This document shows positions 30,481 through 40,302 of a DNA stretch of 64,000 bases, piece after piece. The stretch is taken from positions 1 to 64,000 of the forward strand of contig NZ_JAPWKB010000008.1 of NCBI RefSeq assembly GCF_028283785.1, written 5' to 3'. The notes beneath the pieces were generated by a model that saw only the letters and a program-made list of their open reading frames with translations, was not told the DNA's origin and ran no database searches. The DNA is from Paraburkholderia sp. (GTDB taxonomy: Bacteria; Pseudomonadota; Gammaproteobacteria; Burkholderiales; Burkholderiaceae). Position 1 is the first letter of the stretch, and each line of letters opens with the position of its first letter. A program made the translations under genes and the position numbers.

Positions 30481-31996
30481 GCAGAGAACTCCAAGGCCCA
30501 AATCTTGTTTGCGTAACGATCTTTCGACCCACGGTACGCTAATGACAAGCGCATCCGGCGCGTGGATACGAACTCCTCGTTGCGAGTTCCCATCTCCAAA
30601 TACTCCTTAGCGTGGGCGGCCTCGCGGTCCACCGCACACTGATGATGAGGATATTCGGCCCATTGCCACGCGCTCCTCGTAGGATGCAGTGGTGACTGCA
30701 CCCCACCCTACGGCGCCCGAGTTCTCGACTCCGTCGCGTCGCGTTGCACCGTCACGGCAGCGACAACGGCCGAGCGCCGATTGCTCAGAACGCCCGGTCA
30801 ACGCCTTTTAGGTCCGCGCTCACCGCGCCCTCTCCACATCGCCGAACGCGCGTCAGAACGGATACCGTGAATGTTGCGGACACGTTTTCGCCTGTCCGCG
30901 TTGACCGACCCGCTCGACCATTTTGCATTGCATGCTGCGCCCCTTCCCCACAAGTTTGGTGACTCTAATTCGGGTTTGGGAATCTTCGCCACATAGTGCG
31001 TGCTGCGAGTTCGTACGGTTGTCCGTCACGCCGACGTCGCATCGCCGTTTGCCTTTGGCCGAATTCGATGTGACGTTTAGCAGAAATCGGGCTGGCGGCT
31101 ACGGCGTCTCGGCGCCATCGCGTGTTGGCGGGAAGTGGGGTCTTTCCACGCTGGCACGCCGCATGTCTGGCGGATTCATTCGATTAGATCTCGCCTTGGC
31201 GCGCGGGTTATAGACGGCGCTCCTCGTGAAGAATTGTGGCTTCCGGGATATTCGCCGCTTTTCATAGACGACTATCCGCGATGGAAGCGTGGACTCGCCG
31301 TCAGATAAATCGCGATTTCCTGATTGGAGTGGTCGCCGCCTGGATGGGCTGGCGCATCAAACTTCGGTTTTCGCTCCTAGCCGATTCGACATGTCGGCGG
31401 ACGTCCTCGCCGCGATCATACGGCCGTAGCGCACAAGTCGACTCGCGGATCTTTCGATGCGCCCCGTGAGGATCGAAGCTACCGACGCGTTATAGATTCC
31501 TCCCGATCACCCGCTCTCAACATTCTCGCTGCGAGGCTCCCGGACAACTGACGATATAACTCAGGTGCGCCAACAACGAGCCAACGCCCAATGGATTGCT
31601 TTCTCGACGTGTGGGTGCCCGTTGGCATCCGCGACCTACGCCCTCCTGGTCTCGGAGGACGCTGTTACGGGATGGAATTCTCGAGATTGTTCTGCAGCGG
31701 GAGCGTGGCGGGAAAGGACGCTCGGAAGGATATCCGTGGGCCCGTTGCACGCCACACGACCGGCGCCCAGCACGCGCAATCGTCTAGATCTCCCGATCGA
31801 AGCCTTGATCGCGTCTTCCCGCGTGCCTGTAAGAGCGCGCTGCGTCGGCTTTCGTCCGGTAGATTCTCAGCGGAATCGCTCTTTCGAATTTCGTCCGAAT
31901 CCGCGGATTCCGTTTCCAAACACGACCGAGCCCGTGGATTGTGGGCCCCTACGAGGGGACGTTGACGACCCGGCAGTTTGAAGTTCAGCAAAGGGG

Positions 31997-32011
31997 TATT
32001 TACGATAAATA
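31997..32011. repeat. Replicon palindrome copy 1 (parS candidate)
   Basis: TATTTACGATAAATA, a 15-bp near-perfect inverted repeat, first of six in the window, all around parAB-rep. Confidence 0.7.
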
Positions 32012-32347
32012 GTCGCGAACGCAACCCTGCAGATTCGGCAGGGATCGAACAGGGCACGCCTGCGTACCGTGTTCCGAGCAGCCTCGTTCGCCTTGCAACA
32101 TCGCGGTCGGCGCTTTTTGTGCGCAGTCCGCCTGCTTCTGGTTCGAACGTTTCATTCGCTTGCGGCCTAAGTTTGCAGGGCTCATGACCGGAGCGCTATG
32201 AAGGCACACTCGCGCTAATCTGGGTCAAGCCTACAGAAGCGAGTCGTCAAATGACGGACCTCAAACACGCAAACACTTGGGCTCAGGGCTAGCCACTTTG
32301 CGCGAGTCGTCGAGCCTCAGAGTGGTGTTGCCGCCTGCCCACTCGCA

Positions 32348-32380
32348 CTCCGGGCTCCGGGCTCCGGGCTCCGGGCTCCG
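32348..32380 (+). repeat. Tandem repeat of CTCCGGG
   Basis: Four full copies and a partial copy of the 7-mer CTCCGGG. It lies about 100 bp before the IS left end. Confidence 0.9.
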
Positions 32381-32447
32381 CTCTTCTCCGTCCGCCGTCC
32401 GCCTCCGTCTCGCGTTCTCTCACCCCGCCACATCCCCGATCTCCGTC

Positions 32448-32486
<39 letters not shown>

Positions 32487-32546
32487 GTAGTGGCCCAATG
32501 GTCCTGGACCCCTCGAAAGGGGATAATTCTCCAAACGAGGTGAGAG

Positions 32547-32849
32547 ATGAGCAGACGGAATCTGACAGAAGAATTCAAGGCCGAGGCAGTGCAACTGGTG
32601 GTGAACCAGGGCTATTCATTCACCAAAGCTTGCGAAGAGTTGGGCGTGGGCGACACGGCGCTGAGGCGCTGGGTTGCGCAGTGGCGCGAGGAGCAGGCGC
32701 GGCCGCTGCGCACGGAGCTTGAGGTCAAGGCCGACCAGCGACGAATCCAAGAACTGGAGGCGCGGGTGATCGAACTCGAAAGGGAGCGCGAGATCTTAAA
32801 AAAGTCCACGGCCTTCCTGGTCAGGGAAATGAAACGCTCGTCGAAGTGA
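32547..32849 (+). CDS. IS3-family transposase OrfA
   Basis: A 100-aa protein with an N-terminal helix-turn-helix (RRNLTEEFKAEAVQLVVNQG to ALRRWVAQWREEQ) and a C-terminal leucine-zipper coiled coil (IQELEARVIELEREREILKKS). Full length for OrfA. In a whole element it would join OrfB by -1 frameshifting; here the partner is broken, so it may only act as a DNA-binding inhibitor of related elements. Confidence 0.9.
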   Translation: MSRRNLTEEFKAEAVQLVVNQGYSFTKACEELGVGDTALRRWVAQWREEQARPLRTELEVKADQRRIQELEARVIELEREREILKKSTAFLVREMKRSSK

Positions 32850-33061
32850 TCCTCTCGTTGAAGAAGCCCCAGCCGGTGAGTCTGATGTATCGCCTGTTCA
32901 AGGTGCCCCGGAGCATGTTTTATGCAGGTGCGGGCAGAGCGGCCTTGCCGCCTGCGCTGGTGCGGGCCGCGCCCGACATCGATGACTTTTACCACTACAG
33001 GCGCATTTATTCGGCGGTAGGCAACCAGCCGCCTGCCCGCCGCGAAACGTCACGTTTTTGA
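32846..33061 (+). pseudogene. IS3-family OrfB with the catalytic core deleted
   Basis: Seventy-one codons remain. The first part (LSLKKPQPVSLMYRLFKVPR) is the OrfB N-terminus and the end (DDFYHYRRIYSAVGNQPPARRE) matches the C-terminal part of OrfB. The DDE integrase core between them is gone. The reading frame overlaps the end of orfA by 4 nt, in the position typical of IS3 orfA-orfB frameshift signals. Confidence 0.8.
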
Positions 33062-33103
33062 ATCGACGCTTTCGGGGTGTCCAAGGTTTACCGGATCACC
33101 CCA

Positions 33104-33178
33104 CTTCCGCCTTCCGCCTTCCGCCTGTCAGCTTCGGCCTTCCTTCCGCCTGTCGGCTTCGGCCTTCCTTCTGCTTTT
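33104..33178 (+). repeat. Imperfect direct repeat of about 32 bp beside the IS right end
   Basis: The unit CTTCCGCCTGTCAGCTTCGG, then CCTTC, occurs twice (second copy with GGC for AGC), embedded in pyrimidine-rich CCTTCC text. Confidence 0.6.
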
Positions 33179-34082
33179 CAGCCGCGGCTCACATGCCACT
33201 CCCTCTCGCCGGGATCGCCAATTCCCATACGACGATCCCACTCGCACACCGAACCGGGGCGATTCGGTTTGAGCTTATCTTCGGGACTCAAGGTGCCGTA
33301 GGCGAGCAGACTTGGCCAGCAAACGACAGCGCTAACTAAAGGCAGCCACGTCTTCGACGCTTCCGCAAGCAAACACCCCAAGCAAAACTCCCCGTCCGGC
33401 TGGACGCCAAAACCACCGAAGAATGTGGCACTCGCGCCGTCGCTCCGATTTCGCCATCGTCGTCCCAAGCAGCGGGACGCGCCAACTGACGAGCCAAGAT
33501 CGATGGAATCGGTATTTCTGCGGCTCCGCAAAATACTGCGGGGAAGTCGATATGGCCGTTCGTCACTGGATCGCTGGTACGGCGCTCACTCCGAAAAGAT
33601 CAAATGCGCGCCGCAGCGAAAGATTTGCTTCGCGCGGCCATGGAACAGGCAACAGCGCGGCCACGTTTATGTCGCATCGCCGTTTATCGTTCGGATGCGC
33701 TCGACCCTTTTGACGGGCGCCAGCTTCAAACTCGCAACTGACAGACAGCGTGACGCCACACCATTCGTATCGCCTGCGAGCGCAATCACGCGACCGCTGG
33801 CAGCGCGCACATAGCACGTCGTCGACAATGTTTGGCAATTCCACACGCCCCATCAAAACCGCGCGCCGACACGACGAATCCGAAAACGATCAACCGTGTC
33901 GACGACCTCACTTAGCCGGAGCAGCGGGCTCAACACTTTCATCCGCGACGCCGCCCCAAACGGGGACATATATTGTGAAGACGAGTGTCGATAAGCACCA
34001 GCTCTAAACACAAGTGCTCGATCCAAGCACTGACACAAGCCGCCACCACCTCGTGCGCCGCGCCCACCTCCTCGAACAACCA

Positions 34083-34097
34083 TATTTACCGTAAATA
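34083..34097. repeat. Replicon palindrome copy 2 (parS candidate)
   Basis: TATTTACCGTAAATA, fully symmetric apart from the centre base. Confidence 0.75.
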
Positions 34098-34228
34098 CCC
34101 CCGCGCCCGCGCTCGCCCTAAACCCCTTCCCCATCCAAACCTGCCCCCTTCTCCACCACCTCCCATTTCGGCAAAGTCCCCAGCCAAGCACACAACCCAA
34201 GCCAACAAACCCACCACCACCCACCCCC

Positions 34229-34243
34229 TATTTACGATAAATA
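34229..34243. repeat. Replicon palindrome copy 3 (parS candidate)
   Basis: TATTTACGATAAATA, 146 bp from copy 2 and about 130 bp downstream of parB. Confidence 0.75.
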
Positions 34244-34274
34244 CCCACCCCGCCCCTTTCCCACCCCAAAAACA

Positions 34275-34306
34275 AAAAGGGCCGTCGAAAAATCGACAGC
34301 CCTTTT
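34275..34306 (-). terminator. Rho-independent terminator of the parAB operon
   Basis: On the minus strand: AAAAGGGCTGTCGA, short loop, TCGACGGCCC and T5. One mismatch in the stem. It is about 60 bp past the parB stop. Confidence 0.8.
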
Positions 34307-34368
34307 CACCCATCCGACAACCCATCAAATCCCCGCACTCGCCTCGCGCGAGACTTCTTCGAGATCAA

Positions 34369-35364
34369 TCACTCATCCTCATCCGGCGCGTGAGCTGCGA
34401 CAAACTCGAGCACCAACGATTTCAACTCCTGCTGCTCCGCCGCCGTCAAATAGTCCGCGCGCACGCGCACTGAAAATCCGTCGCCCTTCCGCTCGATACT
34501 CACCAACTCGCCGCCGGTCGGCACAACCCGCTTGATCTCAGTCGGCTTAGCCAACAAACGATTACAGACCGCAACCGCCGTCAACCCGTCGCCCGCCGAC
34601 ATCTGACGCGCTTGCGCCAGCACCTCGTCGCCGCGCTCCTTCATCGCCGTCGCCAATTTCCGCGCCATCGCGAACTGGATCTCATGCGGCGAAGCAAACG
34701 CTCCGATCACCTCGGGCGGCAAATCCGCCACCAGCAACGCGCTCGAAATATTGCCCTGGCTCAATCCGCACGCCTTGGCCATTGCGTTTTGCGACGGCCA
34801 CAATCCTTCCGACAACGCTTTCTTGTACCAAACGCCCTGCTCCCACGCGCTCAGGTTCTTGCGCGCGCGGTTTTCCTGATCCATCTCCACGAACTGCTGC
34901 TGCTCGGAAAGCGACTCATCGACCAGCGCAAGCACGGGCAGGCCAAGCTCCAGACAGGCGCGATGCCGACGATGTCCAAACACGATCTCGTAGTCGCCTT
35001 CTTCCGTCGGCGCAGGACGAACTTTGATCGGTTGCGTGTTGCCGTTCGTTTGCGCGATCAGCGCCTTCAATTCGTCAAACGGCTCGTCGCTGAAACTGCT
35101 GTCGTGACGATTCGCCCACTTCGACCGCCGAACCTTCGTGGAATCGATCAGGCGGGTCGGCGTGCTGCCTTCGAACACCTTCAGTTGGGCTTCGAGCTCC
35201 GAAACCCGATCGGCGTTTTCGCGCATCGCGCTCCGAAATGCGAGCATCTGACCCGGCGCCGTACGAGGTGCCGCAGCCGGTCCATTCGATGACGTCGGCG
35301 TCTTTGCCGCCGACGCGACCGTCAAGTCGCCAGTCTTTTTGGTCAGTCGATCTTTGAGTGACAT
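34369..35364 (-). CDS. parB: ParB-family partition protein
   Basis: Centromere-binding protein (331 aa) that loads at parS and stimulates ParA. Seen: N-terminal ParA-contact region, the ParB/Srx nuclease-like fold with YEIVFGHRRHRACLELGLPV near 124-143, the QENRARKNLSAWEQG segment and a helix-turn-helix NAMAKACGLSQGNISSALLVADL near 195-217. The C-terminal part after 280 is a predicted dimer domain. It belongs to the plasmid/secondary-chromosome type, not the chromosome-I type. It starts 10 nt after parA stops with AAGGAGCG in front. The 15-bp palindromes on both sides are its candidate sites. Confidence 0.93.
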   Translation of the reverse strand: MSLKDRLTKKTGDLTVASAAKTPTSSNGPAAAPRTAPGQMLAFRSAMRENADRVSELEAQLKVFEGSTPTRLIDSTKVRRSKWANRHDSSFSDEPFDELKALIAQTNGNTQPIKVRPAPTEEGDYEIVFGHRRHRACLELGLPVLALVDESLSEQQQFVEMDQENRARKNLSAWEQGVWYKKALSEGLWPSQNAMAKACGLSQGNISSALLVADLPPEVIGAFASPHEIQFAMARKLATAMKERGDEVLAQARQMSAGDGLTAVAVCNRLLAKPTEIKRVVPTGGELVSIERKGDGFSVRVRADYLTAAEQQELKSLVLEFVAAHAPDEDE

Positions 35365-35374
35365 CTAACGCTCC

Positions 35375-36526
35375 TTACTCGCTCTTCGCCCAGAATGCGA
35401 CGATAGACTGTTCGACAATTTCAGTAACCCGGTCATACGCTTCGCGCGCACGACGGTACGTTTTCGCGTTGCCGTCGTAACGAGAAATGTCGTACACCGT
35501 TCCGAATTCCGCCGAACTCGCCGCCGCAACCGCCGTCTTCGGGATTTCCACCGGCAACACTTTTTCCGCGTACGTGGCGGCGATCCATTCGCGCACAACG
35601 CCCGCAGCCGCGTCCGAGGGATCGACGCGCGACAACAGCACGTGAATGAATTCGAACGTCTTTTCCGTATTGGTTTCGGCCGTGAGATTGGTCGCGAGAT
35701 CGCTGAACAACGTCCAGAACTGCGCAGAGCTCGCGAAGTCGAGTGCGTTCGGCGGCGTAGGAACGATCAGACCGTCAGACGCCATGAATGCGTTGACCGT
35801 GCCGTAGCTCAGCGCCGGCGGCGTATCGATGATGATCACGTCGTATTCCGAGCGCGCCTGCTCCAGACTCTGATTGAGCACGTTCCAGAACTCGAACTCC
35901 GGCTCGCGCATCTGGCGGCTCGGCAAGATAAATTCCACGTTAAACAGCGACGACGAAGCCGGTACGAGATCGATGCCGTCCCAATACGTTTCGCGGATCG
36001 CATATTCGATCGACGTCTGATCGCCCGTTGCGAGCGCCGTAATCGTCGAGTCTTCGTCGACTTCGGTGTCCGGGAGAATGCCGAACAGGGTGGTCAGCGA
36101 ACCCTGTGGATCGGTGTCGATCACGAGGACTTTGTGCCCGCGCAAGCTCAACCCTTGCGCCAGGGTCATCGCCGTCGTGGTCTTGCTGACCCCGCCTTTG
36201 AAGTTCCCGATTGCGATGGTCATCGCCCGGCCGGTGGACGGGCGCAGCGAGCCGCTGCGATACGCGCGAACCCATGCACGCGCTTCGACGAGCGAAAACT
36301 CTCGGCGCGAACCGGTTGCGTTCACGGTACCAGCGGGAAGATCGCCTTTGCCGGAGCGATAAGTGATCTGACTTTTGTCGACTTCACACAGCGCCGACAA
36401 CTGCGAAGCGTTGAAAACGGGGGGATTTTTGCGCGAATTGGGGGCGAGCATGCGCCCTCTCACCTGCGAAACGATGTCTGTCGCGCGCGCCGCTTGATCG
36501 ACGATATCTTGAATAGTGATCTTCAT
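35375..36526 (-). CDS. parA: ParA-family partition ATPase (type Ia)
   Basis: Deviant Walker ATPase (383 aa) that moves replicon copies apart. Residues 1-100 form an N-terminal DNA-binding region (FNASQLSALCEVDKSQITYR) typical of P1-type ParA that represses its own operon. Walker A KGGVSKTTT lies near 110-118, the A' motif VIDTDPQGSLT follows, and Walker B IIIDTPPALSYG is present. It is in one operon with parB and lies downstream of rep on the same strand (77 nt apart). The promoter at 36527-36603 is the likely place for autoregulation. Confidence 0.94.
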   Translation of the reverse strand: MKITIQDIVDQAARATDIVSQVRGRMLAPNSRKNPPVFNASQLSALCEVDKSQITYRSGKGDLPAGTVNATGSRREFSLVEARAWVRAYRSGSLRPSTGRAMTIAIGNFKGGVSKTTTAMTLAQGLSLRGHKVLVIDTDPQGSLTTLFGILPDTEVDEDSTITALATGDQTSIEYAIRETYWDGIDLVPASSSLFNVEFILPSRQMREPEFEFWNVLNQSLEQARSEYDVIIIDTPPALSYGTVNAFMASDGLIVPTPPNALDFASSAQFWTLFSDLATNLTAETNTEKTFEFIHVLLSRVDPSDAAAGVVREWIAATYAEKVLPVEIPKTAVAAASSAEFGTVYDISRYDGNAKTYRRAREAYDRVTEIVEQSIVAFWAKSE

Positions 36527-36603
36527 TCGCTGATCCGAAAATAAACATGAGATCAGCTTATACCAGAACGATCAACGTTCAACCATCAGCCCAACGGTTT
36601 AGG

Positions 36604-37908
36604 CTATTTTTTCTTATTTTCGTTGGACGTTGCGACTTGGCGCTCGGTCAGCCAGATCGAAAAACCGTCGTCGGTCATTTCGGGCCGCACGCGATTGCGT
36701 AGCCACGATGCGAACGTCACACGCCCGACCGATCCGGAAAACAGCGTCGGGCTGTCCGGACGAAGCTCTTTCGCGTATTTGGCGCCGTCTGTCGCCACAA
36801 ACTCGTGCGCGAGCGTGCGCTTGTCGTCGTGCGAGAGCGCCTTCACCGCCGCCGAACACACGCTGCGTTCGTAATCGGCGCGCAATTCCTGCATCCGGGC
36901 TTCACGCGCGGCGGCCTGAACCAAATTCTCCTGTTGCGCCGCTTTCTCACGCTTATTCTTGACGTAAGCCGGTTCGACTTCGGCTTTATTCTCGATCAAT
37001 GTGCGAATAAAGCCCGCTGTCGATCGCTTGATCTGGCCTTTCTTATCTTTCTCTTCGGCCAATTGCACGACCATCCGTGCCCGTTCTTCGTCCTCGATAA
37101 CAAAACTCAGCGCGAGTTTATCGCCAATACCGTGCGCTCTCAGCTTTTGGAAAATCTCGCTTTCACGAATATGCGCGAAATTATCTTCACTGTCTGGTGT
37201 CAGCAAAGACTGCTGCGGGCCTTGGCGGATCAGGAATTTCACCGCCACCACCGACCGACCGAGTTTTTGATATTCGATCGTGACTTCGATATCGCTGACT
37301 TCGTTAATCTCTTTGACCGCCTTCTGGATAACCTTGCTATTCAAGCGCCGGAAGTCGTCATAATAATCTTGCGTGGCACCGAGCAATTTGCGCAGCACCA
37401 TTAGTTCAATCCATCCGGTCGAACCAACTTTTTGAAAACGAAGACAATTCTCGTAAAGCGTCAGTGCATGCGATTTCGAGAATTTCCGTTGAACACCCAG
37501 ATTTACCGTCGCATAAATGGACGGATCAAACAGTTTTTCAGCGAGCGCCTCATCGTAGCGATACGAGCACACGCCCGCGCGAATCTCTGCGAACGACAGG
37601 ATTGGCATCACGCTCCAACGCTCGCGGCCGTCGTCCATCACATTGAATTCGACGGCGGTTGTGGCCAGCCGACGCAAGGCTTCACGCAGCTTTTCAACGT
37701 TCTCGCTTTCCGTCCATCCGAGCACGAACATCAGCGTACGCACCGGAAGCTGATGGGTACGCGTGGTCAGCAGGCTGTCATACGACTGAAGCAGAAGCAC
37801 GTTCGACAGTTTTCGCTCGAGCAGCGATAACTCGCCGCTCGTGTGAATCGCGGCAACGTGTTTCTTGACGTTCTCAGAACGTATTTCAGGGACACGAGAA
37901 ATTGGCAT
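36604..37908 (-). CDS. Replication initiator protein (Rep_3-like)
   Basis: Initiator (434 aa) expected to bind the iterons upstream and open the origin. Tandem winged-helix pattern: LSLLERKLSNVLLLQSYD near 27-44, the ALTLYENCLRFQ segment near 148-159, and the IELMVLRKLLGATQDYYDDFRRLN helix followed by VIQKAVKEINEVSDIEVTIEY. The C-terminal 150 aa are charged and predicted to be helical. This is the initiator arrangement of Burkholderia secondary chromosomes and megaplasmids. The order rep-parA-parB on one strand and the GGGGAC iterons around its start support the role. Confidence 0.88.
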   Translation of the reverse strand: MPISRVPEIRSENVKKHVAAIHTSGELSLLERKLSNVLLLQSYDSLLTTRTHQLPVRTLMFVLGWTESENVEKLREALRRLATTAVEFNVMDDGRERWSVMPILSFAEIRAGVCSYRYDEALAEKLFDPSIYATVNLGVQRKFSKSHALTLYENCLRFQKVGSTGWIELMVLRKLLGATQDYYDDFRRLNSKVIQKAVKEINEVSDIEVTIEYQKLGRSVVAVKFLIRQGPQQSLLTPDSEDNFAHIRESEIFQKLRAHGIGDKLALSFVIEDEERARMVVQLAEEKDKKGQIKRSTAGFIRTLIENKAEVEPAYVKNKREKAAQQENLVQAAAREARMQELRADYERSVCSAAVKALSHDDKRTLAHEFVATDGAKYAKELRPDSPTLFSGSVGRVTFASWLRNRVRPEMTDDGFSIWLTERQVATSNENKKK

Positions 37909-38558
37909 GCGCGTCAGTGTGCGCTAATTGTCCCCGCTTTGCAATCCATGCTGGGACATTGGCGTCGAGAGACGCTTGGGGACGCTCATCGTGGGCTGCT
38001 TGTGGACAACTTTTCAACGCGAATCGACGAGTTCACCCCAAACAGGGACATTGGCACCCTATTCGGGGACGTGATACACCCCGATTGGGGTCGAGAAAGA
38101 CGTTTTTCCACCCCAGACAGGGACGTAAGCCTCCACAGATGGGGACATAACTTCCCGCAAACCCTTATCTGGCGGGGACGTGAGCGTCGTAAACGGTGTA
38201 AACGTTGTTAGTAAACGTAAACAAACCTCAGCTACCCAACTTGGGGACGTTCCCGCCGATTGCTTGTTGTGATTTTTCCCAGAGAATAGAGCGAAGCGAA
38301 CCCGTGGAATCACAACCTCCAAAGGCACCCCACCTGGGGACATTGCTAAAAGCCATTTGGAACCGGGCGCCTAGAACCGGCAAACTCCACCTACCCGTCT
38401 CGTACAGAGACCCAAGCTATTGACGCACAAGAAGTTCTTTTCCGAACACAAACCTCCGCGACCTCAAGCACGGTCGATCCTGCTTCACCTCCCGTTAGGC
38501 GCGCGGACGCCTCAATAAGAGAACAGATCCGCCGCCGCGAAACCGATTGGTTCCAACA

Positions 38559-38573
38559 TATTTATCGTAAATA
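38559..38573. repeat. Replicon palindrome copy 4 (parS candidate)
   Basis: TATTTATCGTAAATA, the reverse complement of copies 1, 3 and 5. Confidence 0.75.
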
Positions 38574-38797
38574 GGTCATTGCTCGGAAAACGGTTGAGCG
38601 CAGCGCGTCGCTGCCACCCCAAACGGGGACATTTGATGCCGCAAGCCGCTGCTTCCGTCTCACCATCTGCATTCGTTCGAAAAACACGCAAGTGACTTCC
38701 GCGTTTCATACGCAAACTGACCAGCCGCACTGGCGACGCGGGAACGCCAATCAAACTGGCGCCCTAGTTGGGGTCATTTGGTAGTTCCCTGTTAACC

Positions 38798-38812
38798 TAT
38801 TTACGATAAATA
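38798..38812. repeat. Replicon palindrome copy 5 (parS candidate)
   Basis: TATTTACGATAAATA, identical to copies 1 and 3. Confidence 0.75.
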
Positions 38813-39156
38813 AGCATTTGGAATCATCACGGCGCACGGCTTCCCGCGCTCTGGCCATTCCAACAGGAAGCTACGCGCGTCAGAACGAGCTCCACAGCGA
38901 AGCAGCGCGTGCGTCTAACCCTTGCAAAATCAACGCGAGATCAACGCGCAATAGTCTGGTCGAAGGCGAGGGCGATCTAGCGTGACCTGCAGCTGCAAAC
39001 CCCACCCCAATTGGGGACTTTCAGCGTCCAAACCCGCATCAAACCTCTACCGTCGTCCTTCGCGCCTGCCTGTTCCACCATGACGGACGAACGATGAGCC
39101 AACCCACCGCAACAACACCCCGATTGGGGACGTGCCCAGCACCCCAACCGGGGACA

Positions 39157-39171
39157 TATTTACGGTAAATA
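39157..39171. repeat. Replicon palindrome copy 6 (parS candidate)
   Basis: TATTTACGGTAAATA, overlapping the end of the iteron at 39142 by about 2 bp, so Rep and the palindrome-binding protein would compete or cooperate here. Confidence 0.75.
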
Positions 39172-39606
39172 CAGACCGCAAGAAAACAACCCAATATTCC
39201 GCCCCAACCAGGGACGCAGACCGTCGCGCCTCCTACGAGCAGCCCGAGCAGAGAAGAAGGGCGCCCCAACCCGCAAACCGATCAATCGAGCGGCCCCGTC
39301 GAATCCTATGGCGCGATCAGCCGTCAACGAACCACGACCTCCACGACCAAGCCCGTCCGCCAACCCGAGGTACTCCAAACAGCGGAACGGTGAAGTCCCC
39401 AAACCATCCGCCCGCACCGCTAAGTACACACGCCTTCCGTCGGCCAAACATTAAGGTGAGTGAAGTGCACAAATTCACATCACCACAACCTGCGAAGCAG
39501 GCACCGCCATACCCCACGCACCGCGAACCGCCCACGTCAATTTGCATTTCCCCAGTCCAAAAACCATACTCAAAACCCGACCGCATCGAGGGAAGACGGA
39601 GCGTCC

Positions 39607-40302
39607 ATGACCGACCATGACGATCAGCACGACCACGATCACCCCCATCACCACGACCCACACGTCCCGGCCATCACGCATCTCAGCGACCTCGATCTTC
39701 GCGTCCGCGCGCTCGAGTCGCTGCTAATAGAGAAGGGCTACGTCGACCCGGCCGCGCTCGACGTCCTTATCGAGACCTACGAGCACAAAGTGGGGCCGCA
39801 CAACGGCGCACGCGTCGTCGCGAAAGCGTGGCGCGATCCCGCGTACAAACAGTGGTTGCTCGACGACGCCACCGCAGCGATCGCGTCGCTTGGATACACC
39901 GGTCGGGCAGGTGAGCACATGGTCGCGCTCGAGAACACCTCGACCGTGCACAACATGGTCGTCTGCACGTTGTGCTCGTGCTATCCGTGGTCCGTGCTCG
40001 GCTTGCCGCCGGTCTGGTACAAGTCCGCGCCGTATCGCTCGCGCGCGGTGATCGATCCGCGTGGCGTGCTGAAGGACTTCGGCTTCGAACTGCCCGCCGA
40101 CGTCGAATGTCGCGTGTGGGATTCCACTGCGGAAATCCGCTATCTCGTACTGCCGATCCGTCCCTCCGGCACGGATGACTGGTCGGAAGACGCATTGGCC
40201 GCGATCGTCACGCGCGACGCGATGATCGGCACCGGCCTCATCCCGTCGCCCGCGCCTTCGCCAGCAGCGTCGCCGGCAATCTCGACGGAGACCCCAACAT
40301 GA
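39607..40302 (+). CDS. nthA: Nitrile hydratase alpha subunit, cobalt type
   Basis: Catalytic alpha subunit (231 aa) that hydrates nitriles to amides with a non-corrin metal centre. The claw motif [10 protein letters not shown] has Cys at about 120, 123 and 125; Thr in the second position marks the cobalt class. An unusual N-terminal run of 19 residues contains 8 His and 6 Asp, a likely metal-holding leader that I have not seen as a usual family feature. The frame opens upstream at 39460, but ATG 39607 is preceded by a GGGAAGACGGAG sequence. It heads a three-gene operon with ATGA overlap to beta and ends with a Pro/Ala/Ser tail. Confidence 0.92.
   Translation: MTDHDDQHDHDHPHHHDPHVPAITHLSDLDLRVRALESLLIEKGYVDPAALDVLIETYEHKVGPHNGARVVAKAWRDPAYKQWLLDDATAAIASLGYTGRAGEHMVALENTSTVHNMVVCTLCSCYPWSVLGLPPVWYKSAPYRSRAVIDPRGVLKDFGFELPADVECRVWDSTAEIRYLVLPIRPSGTDDWSEDALAAIVTRDAMIGTGLIPSPAPSPAASPAISTETPT

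Larger units (their letters stand above)
33104..34270. other. Gene-poor stretch between the IS and parB
   Basis: No convincing gene. It carries one GGGGAC iteron (33954), two partition-type palindromes (34083 and 34229) and a C-rich tract (34020-34260, G-rich on the other strand) that mirrors the G-rich tract at 30354. Confidence 0.5.
38034..39217 (+). repeat. GGGGAC iteron array
   Basis: About 13 copies with consensus CCCCANNNGGGGACATT. Clear copies start at 38036, 38056, 38079, 38111, 38132, 38161, 38234, 38328, 38617, 38762, 39005, 39118, 39142 and 39202, all in the same direction; weaker ones lie at 37946 and 37971. One more (33954) lies across the parAB-rep genes. Half of each unit is an inverted repeat (CCCC...GGGG). 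The first eight are about 22 to 94 bp apart and the rest are more scattered. They are the expected Rep binding sites. Confidence 0.85.
37909..39606. other. Putative replication origin region of the secondary replicon
   Basis: About 1.7 kb without genes between rep and the nitrile hydratase operon. It holds most GGGGAC iterons, three partition-type palindromes (38559, 38798, 39157) and one near-consensus DnaA box (TTGTCCACA on the minus strand near 38001-38009). All point to oriV/oriC2 function. The functional boundary is unknown. Confidence 0.75.

Noticed and set aside
30255..30701. A 148-codon open frame on the minus strand.
   Set aside because: It encodes a Pro/His/Asn-rich peptide dictated by the G-run tract and has no ribosome site or conserved pattern.
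34083..34243. The 15-bp palindromes as transcription terminators.
   Set aside because: They are AT-rich, lack a T-run and GC stem, and recur at intergenic sites without genes ending beside them.
38001..38009. A DnaA box as proof of a chromosomal oriC.
   Set aside because: It has one mismatch and stands alone. The Rep protein and iterons indicate a plasmid-type origin.
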